Shown piece by piece: positions 53,195 through 60,162 of a stretch of DNA of 64,000 nt (position 1 is the stretch's first letter; the number at the start of each line of letters is the position of its first letter). Source of the stretch: Bin87 sp034423115 (GTDB lineage: Bacteria > Chloroflexota > Dehalococcoidia > Lucifugimonadales > UBA3495). Both the position numbers and the translations under genes were made by a program. A model generated the notes under the pieces. That model was not told the origin of the DNA. It made no database searches and worked only from the letters and a program-made list of their open reading frames with translations. Location of the stretch: contig DAOUJD010000087.1 of NCBI GenBank assembly GCA_034423115.1, positions 18,946 to 82,945 on the forward strand, given 5' to 3'.

Positions 53195-54118
53195 CTATTG
53201 TGCAAGTTCGCGCGGAGGTTTGACCACGCTGCCGGGATAGAATTTGAGCCAGGCAGAGCGGTAAGCGATCAATACTGGAACTTCCGCTTGGTGGTTCGCG
53301 GCATTATCTAGGATCATGGCCCGAACTGATTGGGACCCTGCATCGCGCCAAATTTCTACGTGGGCGTCTCCCACCTCTACATTGACGCTGTGACCGGGAA
53401 GTATCTCGTCGTAGGGAATGGCTGCCGCAGCGTCCCCTATTACTACGCCGACCACATGATCGGGTCCGGGTCGGCGTCCGCGGAACGGTTGGGACGGTGT
53501 GTCGACTACCAACACCGTGGTTTCGGGTTCAGACTCAAGCCAATTGCTCAAAGTGGTGAGTTGCGAGGGGATCAACGACAAGGTGGCGCCGACCCGGGGG
53601 CCGGCCAAAGCTGTTCCTAAAGGTTGGGACCACACGCTGCCGGTGTCATGGTCGAACCAGGTCATGGCGCCTTTGTACAGGGCGCCCTGATTGCCGAAAA
53701 TCGGGACGCCGCCATGGATTCGCCGCTCGTGAACCAGGGCGGTGTAGCACCTGGGGCACCAAGTTACGAGCACGGGAACACCGCCGACTACATCGTTGAC
53801 GATTTCCCTGGAAAAGAGGATGCCAGTCGGATAGGCCCGGGCATCGTTATCGATGGCTAGTCCGACTACCAATTCGTCGTGGGGCAGGTTGGCGGCAGAT
53901 GCCGGTACGAACACCGGCGAATAGATGGGGGGAATATCGTCGGGACGCAACAACTGGACGAAGTCCGCATCCGAAAATCCCGGCGCGACAGGGTCCGGTA
54001 GCTCGATGATCTCCTCGTAGCTTCCCACGAACTGCCCAACATGCGCATACTGCGACGGGGGATTCGACGTGCATGCAAGAAAAACGAACGACAACGAGAA
54101 AAGTGCGGCCAGCGCCAT
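53195..54118 (-). CDS. DUF3179 lipoprotein
   Basis: About 307 residues. A lipoprotein signal (LFSLSFVFLAC) is followed by a DUF3179 domain: GLAIDNDARAYPTGIL, VTWCPRCYTALVHERRI (the conserved CPxC-type pair) and LYKGAMTWFDHDTGSVWSQP. The start at 54118 has GGAGG about 10 bases upstream; longer starts are possible. The family's function is unknown, though its Cys pair suggests a metal- or thiol-dependent role. It is the last gene of a zinc-uptake-type operon. Confidence 0.85.
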   Translation of the reverse strand: MALAALFSLSFVFLACTSNPPSQYAHVGQFVGSYEEIIELPDPVAPGFSDADFVQLLRPDDIPPIYSPVFVPASAANLPHDELVVGLAIDNDARAYPTGILFSREIVNDVVGGVPVLVTWCPRCYTALVHERRIHGGVPIFGNQGALYKGAMTWFDHDTGSVWSQPLGTALAGPRVGATLSLIPSQLTTLSNWLESEPETTVLVVDTPSQPFRGRRPGPDHVVGVVIGDAAAAIPYDEILPGHSVNVEVGDAHVEIWRDAGSQSVRAMILDNAANHQAEVPVLIAYRSAWLKFYPGSVVKPPRELAQ

Positions 54119-54198
54119 CCACCAGCGTCCTCCACTCCAGCGGTGGAGCGAAGTTCGATACCGCAATGCGCGGTCATGTCTAGGGGACACGTTGGGGC

Positions 54199-55068
54199 TC
54201 AGTACGTCTGGTGGCCAGACGCCCCAGAGCGACGGCGCAACCGCGCCCAAAGGGACCGGCGGCGGGGCGAGATCGCAACCACCACGAGCAATTGTGCCAC
54301 GGACACTACGACGATGGATGGACCGGTGGGGAGGTCGGCATGGAATGACACATACAGGCCGATTACTATTGCGGTAAGGGCAACCGCGATCGTCGCCAGT
54401 ATCATGGTGGCAAGCCGGCGAGCCAACAGGCTCCCGGTTACGGCGGGAACCACCAATAGCGACATTACCATGACGTTGCCGACGGTTTTCAAGGACGCCA
54501 CCGTGGTGAGGCCCACTAGGAGCGGAAGGAGGTACTCCAGGAACCGCACCGGGATTCCTGACGCCTCGGCGACTGCAGGGTCGTAGGTCATGAAAACCAG
54601 CTCTTTGTACAGTAGAGCCACCACGATTATCACTCCGCCCGCCAGGCAGCCGACCGCCAACACGTCCAACCAAGAGGCACCCAGGACGTTGCCAAACAGG
54701 ATGCCCATCAGATCACCGGCGTAATTCGCGGAGACGTTGATCAATATTACACCCACCGCGAAGCCGCCGGCGAACAAGACACCGATAACCGCATCCAAGC
54801 GGACGCCAGTACGCCGGGACGCGAAGGAGATCCCGAGAGATGCCGGTACCGCCCAAATCAGAGCGCCCAAGGTAATGTTTACTCCGGCCAGAAACGCGAC
54901 CGCCATACCGGTGAGGGCTGAGTGTGCGATGGCATCACCCATGAACGCCATTCCGCGCAACACGACGAACGTGCCGACAACTCCGCAGGCGGTGGCAGCA
55001 AGGGCCGACACCAACAGCGCGCGCTGCATAAATCCGTATTGCATGGGTTCTATGAGCAAATCGATCAT
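54199..55068 (-). CDS. Metal ABC transporter permease (ZnuB/AztB-like)
   Basis: 289 residues, ABC-3 family: GVVGTFVVLRGMAFMGDAIA, HSALTGMAVAFLAG, KELVFMTYDPAVAEASGIPV and LKTVGNVMVMSLLVVPAVTG are diagnostic. About eight membrane helices. It would import zinc (or manganese) with the fused binding protein 82 bases upstream. No ABC ATPase gene is in the window, so the ATPase must come from elsewhere. A terminator-like hairpin lies between it and the binding-protein gene. Confidence 0.93.
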   Translation of the reverse strand: MIDLLIEPMQYGFMQRALLVSALAATACGVVGTFVVLRGMAFMGDAIAHSALTGMAVAFLAGVNITLGALIWAVPASLGISFASRRTGVRLDAVIGVLFAGGFAVGVILINVSANYAGDLMGILFGNVLGASWLDVLAVGCLAGGVIIVVALLYKELVFMTYDPAVAEASGIPVRFLEYLLPLLVGLTTVASLKTVGNVMVMSLLVVPAVTGSLLARRLATMILATIAVALTAIVIGLYVSFHADLPTGPSIVVVSVAQLLVVVAISPRRRSLWARLRRRSGASGHQTY

Positions 55069-55102
55069 GTCAGTGAATTATTCCTGCCGATTGACCAGAC
55101 AT

Positions 55103-55131
55103 AAAAAAGGGGACGGTTGTGGTCCGTCCCC
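55103..55131 (-). terminator. Intrinsic terminator/attenuator between binding protein and permease
   Basis: Read on the minus strand: GGGGACGG, a 7-base loop, CCGTCCCC, then TTTTTT. It follows the binding-protein stop by about 20 bases and precedes the permease ATG. It probably lowers permease expression relative to the binding protein. Confidence 0.8.
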
Positions 55132-55150
55132 GATGCGGGTCTCAGTGCGG

Positions 55151-57487
55151 TTATTTGAGCAACCCGGCAAGTGCGTCGGCGTTGGCCTGCATCATGCCGA
55201 TGTAGTCGCCGTGGGTGGCGTCGGGCAGAGAGCGGAGTATTCCGACGCCGATGCCGGCGTCCCTGGCGACCTGTTCCAACGCGTCGGCCGTAAACTGTGG
55301 CTCGGCGAAAACGCCCTGCAAACCCTGGTCATCGACCAAGTCAAGCACCCTGGAGATATCGTCGGGTGAAACGTCACCACCGTGGCCACCCACGAAAGCC
55401 TGAACATCAAATTCGTATCGGGTACCAAAGTACCCAAAAGCGTCGTGGAAGGTGACGATAACCCGCCGCTCGCCGGGGATGCCCGCCAGAGTATCGGTTA
55501 TGTAGGAGTCCAACGCCTCCAACTTTTCGATGTAGGCGTCGGCGTTTTCCAGATACACACGCGCGTTGTCGGGGTCGGCGGCGATGAGGCCGTTGGCGAT
55601 CTGGTTGACGTAATGAACCACCATGCGAGGATTGAGCCAGAAGTGAGGGTCACCTTCACCGTGGTCGTGGCCGTGTTGATCGTCGTGGCCTTCTTCCTCG
55701 TGATCGCCGGCTTTGAGGATTCCGACGAACGCGATTTTTGTGGGTTTGCCGTCCACGTCCCAGTGGTCCACCACCTCCAGATGATCGGCATCCAGAGCGA
55801 TAACCTCGCCGGCGGCCGAGTCGGTTATGAAGATGTGACCGGGCGCGGTGGCAATGTGCGGACGCGCCCAGAAGCCAGGGTCAATCTCATCCGACAGGAA
55901 ACCAGACGCGGACTCCAACAGATCGCCGTCGTGGGCGTCGTACGACCGCAGCTCTCCGTCGGACATCAGGACCAGCAGAAGTTCGCCGTCATAGCTGAAG
56001 GCGACCTGAATGGGCATCAGATCGTCTGAAGCCGGGATGAACTGCTCCATCACCCCATCTTCGGGTTCCACGATGTACAAGCCCTCCGACGAACTCAACG
56101 CAAAAAAGTGGTGCAGGTCAGGGTAGCCGAATACGGAGGTGAGTCTGAAGTCCTGGGGGGACCCGGCTGGGGCGGGTACGAAGACGTGGTCGTAATCCCC
56201 GTCGTGGGCTTCGACGGCCAACACGCCGCCGGTGCACCCGAAGACCGCCATATGCCCGTTGCCGGCATCGCCGTGGAGGTCAGGGCATCCTTCGGCTGAA
56301 TAGAGCACATTGCCATCAAGATCGCGTATGTCCGCACCTATCGGCCGTCGGGCTTCAGGATTGCCCGGATACTCCGGATGCTTGATGCTAGTGGCGATGA
56401 GATCGTGCTCCAGGGGGACGGCGCCGCCATGCTGGGGACCAACATTGAATACTATTGGGGTATATGCGTCGCCGTCGTGTTCGAGTTCATGCTCGTCAAT
56501 GATGACGACGTCTCCCGATCCGTCGTAGAAAATGACGCTGCGTTCACCACTGACATACAGGTGCACGGGCCGGTCTCCGCTGAGATCGATGTCCATGCTG
56601 CGTACCGCGGTTTCCACTTCATCGAAATGATCGCCATGCTCTTCCAGATATATGCCACCGTCGATGATGTGGGCGGTGTTGGCGTCGGAGGAAACGGCGA
56701 TGGCGAAACGGCCTGAGGAGCTGGGGTAAATGCGGCCGGCGCGGGAACCTAGGTCGAGGGCGTCCTGGTGAACCTCGCCGGACTCGAGATCGATGATAGA
56801 AAGGCCCGAACCCTCTCCATCGCCGATGAGCAGGCGGCCATGGGCTTCCGCTCCGTGCTCAGACTCTCCGTGACCGTGGTCATCTTCAGGGAATGGCAGT
56901 TCGACGAGTTCCTGGGGTTTCAATCCCTTGGAGGCCACGATCTGGACGGCGTCAGCCGATGCGGCGTTGTCAATCAGGCTTGCGACCTGTTCAGACAAAC
57001 CAGCGCCATTGCTGACGATGAGCTGCGCCTGGGAAATTCGAACACTGTCCTGGGGAGTGCTGTTCCAAGAGTGGGCGTCAGCGCCGGCCGGCACCAAGAT
57101 GTCGATAGACACCCGGTCGCCTCCGACGTTGGCGACCAGATCAGCGAGCACGGCGTTGCCGGCGACCACATTTATTGGGTCGGTCGATTGTGCGGTGGTT
57201 GGCGGCGCCGATGCGCCCGTGGATTGAGGAGAGGCGGACGACTGGGTGGTTTGGCCGGAGTCCGCCTGGCTGGGGGCGGCAGCCGGGGCCGAACCGGAGC
57301 CTGTGGTGTTGGCCGTACCTGCGGAGGCGGCCGAGTCTGCCGGAGGGAGCGCGGACTCGTCGCCACCGCAGGCGGTCAAAAAGAGCGCAGCTACCAGCAA
57401 CACCATGACGACAAGCGTCGGCAGGCTGGTGGCCGCGTTCAGGGGCAACTTTAACACCGAGACACGCGGAATTGCGGTGAGAATCAT
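55151..57487 (-). CDS. Zinc-binding ABC lipoprotein with inserted AztD-like beta-propeller (ZnuA-AztD fusion)
   Basis: 778 residues. Lipobox LFLTAC40, then a 60-residue Ser/Ala/Thr linker. The N-lobe of a ZnuA/AztC-type binding protein (about 104-200) carries H139 (AGADAHSW). A His/Asp/Glu tract (204-216) leads into a propeller of about 370 residues (217-588), with blade motifs such as LLIGDGEGSGLSIIDLESGE and RPHIATAPGHIFITDSAAG and His-rich loops (EEHGDHFDEV, EHELEHDGD). A second His tract (595-609) is followed by the C-lobe: H615 (DPHFW), H681 (TFHDAFGYF), E729 or D756. The propeller resembles AztD, a periplasmic zinc chaperone normally encoded separately. RBS AGAGGAG precedes the ATG. Confidence 0.85.
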   Translation of the reverse strand: MILTAIPRVSVLKLPLNAATSLPTLVVMVLLVAALFLTACGGDESALPPADSAASAGTANTTGSGSAPAAAPSQADSGQTTQSSASPQSTGASAPPTTAQSTDPINVVAGNAVLADLVANVGGDRVSIDILVPAGADAHSWNSTPQDSVRISQAQLIVSNGAGLSEQVASLIDNAASADAVQIVASKGLKPQELVELPFPEDDHGHGESEHGAEAHGRLLIGDGEGSGLSIIDLESGEVHQDALDLGSRAGRIYPSSSGRFAIAVSSDANTAHIIDGGIYLEEHGDHFDEVETAVRSMDIDLSGDRPVHLYVSGERSVIFYDGSGDVVIIDEHELEHDGDAYTPIVFNVGPQHGGAVPLEHDLIATSIKHPEYPGNPEARRPIGADIRDLDGNVLYSAEGCPDLHGDAGNGHMAVFGCTGGVLAVEAHDGDYDHVFVPAPAGSPQDFRLTSVFGYPDLHHFFALSSSEGLYIVEPEDGVMEQFIPASDDLMPIQVAFSYDGELLLVLMSDGELRSYDAHDGDLLESASGFLSDEIDPGFWARPHIATAPGHIFITDSAAGEVIALDADHLEVVDHWDVDGKPTKIAFVGILKAGDHEEEGHDDQHGHDHGEGDPHFWLNPRMVVHYVNQIANGLIAADPDNARVYLENADAYIEKLEALDSYITDTLAGIPGERRVIVTFHDAFGYFGTRYEFDVQAFVGGHGGDVSPDDISRVLDLVDDQGLQGVFAEPQFTADALEQVARDAGIGVGILRSLPDATHGDYIGMMQANADALAGLLK

Positions 57488-57556
57488 TCAGGATGTCTCC
57501 TCTGGTTTTTTGGTTCGCGTTTCGGGTACGGAGTATCCATAAGCGAGGTACAGTGA

Positions 57557-57572
57557 TTGTTGGTATCAACAA
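57557..57572. promoter_or_regulatory. Palindrome upstream of the zinc-binding protein gene
   Basis: TTGTTGGTATCAACAA, symmetric apart from the centre. It lies 70 bases upstream of the gene's ATG, between it and the Zur-like gene. A candidate operator. Confidence 0.45.
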
Positions 57573-57581
57573 CCGGCTTTT

Positions 57582-57598
57582 TTGACATCCGATATCAA
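57582..57598. promoter_or_regulatory. Zur/Fur-box-like palindrome
   Basis: TTGACATCCGATATCAA reads TTGATAT-CGG-ATGTCAA on the minus strand, one mismatch from a perfect 7-3-7 palindrome. It is placed between the Zur-like gene's stop and the zinc-uptake gene. The match to Zur sites is by shape only. Confidence 0.5.
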
Positions 57599-57654
57599 TA
57601 AACCAAGCAAAAATAAAAAGCGGTGGAGGTCTCGCTATCAGGCAGAGGTTGCGA

Positions 57655-58122
57655 TCATGTAGCGGCACACGAGGCGCAACGCCCGTAAATCTCCAACCAG
57701 TGTCCGCTCATTTGGAATCCGGCGGCAGTCGCAGAGGCTCGCAGAGTTTCCTCAACATCGCAATCCGACAGATCGGCAGATGCGCCGCAGACGGCGCATA
57801 GCATGTGGTGGTGGTGCCCCTGGTGGCTAAGCTGGTAACGTAGTTCGCGGTCTTCCAGGAGGACGCGGCAGACCTGATTGGTTTCCACCAGCAGCCGGAG
57901 TCCGCGAAAAACGGTAGCGCGGCCCACGCAAGGAAGAGCGGCACAGAGGTCCTCGGCAGTGAACGGCCGGCTTTGGGCTGCGGCCGCGCCGATCACGAGG
58001 CGGCGAGGCTCGGTATCGCGGTAGCCCATGCTGGAGAGGTGAGCGACGATGTCGTCAACGATGGCTGCCGAGCGCGGCTTGGGGTGATGATGGCCGGCGT
58101 GTTTCAGGGTGAGGCTGGTCAA
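57655..58122 (-). CDS. Fur-family metalloregulator, probably Zur
   Basis: About 155 residues. A winged-helix N-terminal domain (RPFTAEDLCAALPCVGRATVFRGLRLL) is followed by the metal/dimer domain with HQGHHHHMLCAVCGASAD and a closing CASC, giving the two CxxC pairs of the structural zinc site. Position next to zinc-uptake genes suggests Zur. I start at TTG 58122, which has GGAG about 8 bases upstream and a promoter just before it; the longer frame to 58218 crosses that promoter. Confidence 0.82.
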   Translation of the reverse strand: MTSLTLKHAGHHHPKPRSAAIVDDIVAHLSSMGYRDTEPRRLVIGAAAAQSRPFTAEDLCAALPCVGRATVFRGLRLLVETNQVCRVLLEDRELRYQLSHQGHHHHMLCAVCGASADLSDCDVEETLRASATAAGFQMSGHWLEIYGRCASCAAT

Positions 58123-58141
58123 AATGAGACTCCGTATCGGT

Positions 58142-58170
58142 ATTTTGGCGGAGGCGTGACACGTTGTCAA
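58142..58170 (-). promoter_or_regulatory. Sigma70-type promoter of the Fur-family gene
   Basis: On the minus strand TTGACA, a 17-base spacer, then CAAAAT, 20 bases before the chosen TTG. It overlaps the longer possible N-terminus and so supports the shorter start. Confidence 0.5.
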
Positions 58171-58921
58171 GCGAATGGCAGCGACCCTGGCCAGGGCGAG
58201 GATTGAGATGGTGGGCATGCCGCGGCACTAATGGTGTGGGCTGGTTTTCATACGTTGGTGAGGCGTCGAGTTGGCATCCAGACGGACGTTCACCAAATGA
58301 ACTTCGCGTGGGATGGGATTTTCACAGTCCCTCGTGCCATAGGCGGATCCTCCATAGGCGGACCCGCGAAGGCGGGCGCTTGCGCGCATCGTTGTCAGTA
58401 TGCCGGAGGCGCACCTTTGACGGCATGGGCGGGGACACACAACTATTTTAGACGGTCTTTTGGTGGCTCAGATGATTTGGTCACTCCGTGTACGCCCGGT
58501 TTCGAAGGGGCCCGGTGAGACAGTGGAGAATCGCGAACACGGGGGTTTATGTCCCACCGATAGTGTAATCTACATCATTCTCGTTGGTGTTGGTTAGGCT
58601 TCCGCCTCCAAGATGTTGCCTGTGGGCAAAACTTCGGCGTCGCGGTCATTGGAATGGGATGCACAGAGAACTTTCGACGCTATGCAGTCCGGGCACAGGA
58701 TCCCGTCACGTGATTGGCTATCCGCAGATATTGCCACGGGTCCGTGGGTGAGCGCACGACTTGAGGAGTGGACACATCGCAGGTATGAGAGAACGCCACG
58801 GCGCTGCTCAGTTGGGGTCGTTCGGTACCCGGTGGACATGCGCGTCGGAAGGTGTTGGCTTGACGCTTTTGGCGTTGGAGCGGTATATTCGGCAGTACCA
58901 ATCGACCCGGGAGTGTCTATC
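58171..58921. other. Non-coding 0.75-kb region with REP-like palindromes
   Basis: No supported gene. Around 58337-58382 a repeated CATAGGCGGA and a CCCGCGAAGGCGGGCG hairpin resemble dispersed repeats. A few short frames lack an RBS or domains. Confidence 0.4.
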
Positions 58922-59161
58922 ATGCCGATATATGAGTACTCGTGCCCCACCTGTGGGTACATGTTTGAAAAATTGCAGCCCATGTCCGCCACCGGAGCCG
59001 ATTGCCCACGCTGCGAGCAACCGGCCAAGCGCGCGATCTCTGTGTTCGCCGCGGTTAGCAAGGGCGATGGGTTTGCCAGCGACATGGCCGATCTGGGCGC
59101 TTCCCAGATGCCAGCGCCGGTAGGACATTCGCACGGGGGATTCTGCGGCTGCGGGCACTGA
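58922..59161 (+). CDS. FmdB-type zinc-ribbon protein
   Basis: 79 residues. MPIYEYSCPTCGYMFEKLQP with CPRCEQPAKRAIS makes the FmdB zinc ribbon, and the C-terminus is Gly/His/Cys-rich (GHSHGGFCGCGH), possibly a second metal site. GGGAG lies 9 bases before the ATG. A strong terminator follows. Paralogous in type to 23473. Confidence 0.85.
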   Translation: MPIYEYSCPTCGYMFEKLQPMSATGADCPRCEQPAKRAISVFAAVSKGDGFASDMADLGASQMPAPVGHSHGGFCGCGH

Positions 59162-59184
59162 ACCCGCTTTCATACGGAACCCGT

Positions 59185-59215
59185 GGGGGCGACACCAGTG
59201 TCGCCCCCCTTTTTT
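59185..59215 (+). terminator. Intrinsic terminator
   Basis: GGGGGCGACACCAGTGTCGCCCCC forms an 11-12 bp GC stem, followed by TTTTTT. It ends the FmdB transcript. Confidence 0.88.
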
Positions 59216-59301
59216 CGTTGCGGGTGATCGCGTTGGGGGCAATTGCCCCCGTCGATTTCAGGAAACCCGGCGCGGCCGAACGCTTTGCGGACTCTGGCGG
59301 G

Positions 59302-60159
59302 TTACCGCTGCATCCGGCGGCCGTGGAAGAGGTACTGCTGCGAATACCCGGCATATCTGCCAAAATACGACTGCGCCCACTCAACCATTGCCCGATCGGG
59401 CGGCTTTTTCTGCATGGGGAAGTACCACTCGGCAAGGGCCCGGCGGACCCAGACGTCCACGGGGAACGCCTCGAGTTTTTCCAGGGAAAAAACGGCGATG
59501 CAGTCGGCGATTTTCGCGCCGATGCCGTAGCAATCCATGAGGCGGGCCTTGGTTTCAGGATAGGGCAGCGTAATCAGCTCGTACAGATCCAGGCTGCCGT
59601 CCACGACCTGATGGGCTGCCGAGATTACGTAGGGAGCGCGGAAACCCAACCCAAGGTCGCGCAGGGCAGTTTCGCCGGCAGTCGCCAGTTGCTCGGCGGA
59701 CGGGAAGGTGTGCCGGACCTCGCCGTCGAGCTCCAGGGGTCGGCCGAGATGATCGGCCATTGACTCCATGTTCTGGTGGATGCGCGGGATGTTGGAGGTG
59801 GCGGAGCAGATGAAGGCGACGGTACATTCCCACGGTTCCTGGCGCAGGATGCGGAGGCCGGGATATCTGCTGACCATGGCGGCGACGCGGCGGTCACGGC
59901 AGATTTCATCGTAAATTTGGGCGATGTCGTCGTCGAAGCGGAAGTAGGCGCGCAAAAGGCGCTCGGTCTCCGTTTGGGACGGAGCCCCGGTGACCGAGGT
60001 TTCGCGGTATTCCAGTCCGTGCGGTTCCTGACGGAGGTGGAGCAGGCGGTCGCCGAGGACGCCGGAGTACCAGCCGTCGCCCAGACGACGCCAGCGGTGG
60101 GCCTGACCGCTCTCCAGGCTTTCAGCCAGATCGAAAGGCTGGTCAATTTCCAGGTACAC
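59302..60159 (-). CDS. 8-oxoguanine DNA glycosylase (Ogg, HhH-GPD)
   Basis: 285 residues. The N-terminal domain matches OGG-type glycosylases (FDLAESLESGQAHRW), and the helix-hairpin-helix reads CYGIGAKIADCI. Catalytic Lys216 and Asp235 (AFPVDVW) have the spacing of OGG1 K249/D268. It removes oxidised guanine and nicks the strand. The start is GTG at 60159, 3 bases after the upstream DinG-like stop, so the two are cotranscribed. Confidence 0.92.
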   Translation of the reverse strand: MYLEIDQPFDLAESLESGQAHRWRRLGDGWYSGVLGDRLLHLRQEPHGLEYRETSVTGAPSQTETERLLRAYFRFDDDIAQIYDEICRDRRVAAMVSRYPGLRILRQEPWECTVAFICSATSNIPRIHQNMESMADHLGRPLELDGEVRHTFPSAEQLATAGETALRDLGLGFRAPYVISAAHQVVDGSLDLYELITLPYPETKARLMDCYGIGAKIADCIAVFSLEKLEAFPVDVWVRRALAEWYFPMQKKPPDRAMVEWAQSYFGRYAGYSQQYLFHGRRMQR

Positions 60160-60162
60160 GGG

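Noticed and set aside
52965..53240. 91-codon plus-strand frame
   Set aside because: No RBS, domain or coding bias, and it overlaps the end of the DUF3179 gene on the other strand.
57655..58218. Longer N-terminus for the Fur-family protein (ATG 58218)
   Set aside because: The extra 32 residues are not Fur-like and a promoter-like element lies inside them; TTG 58122 has an RBS.
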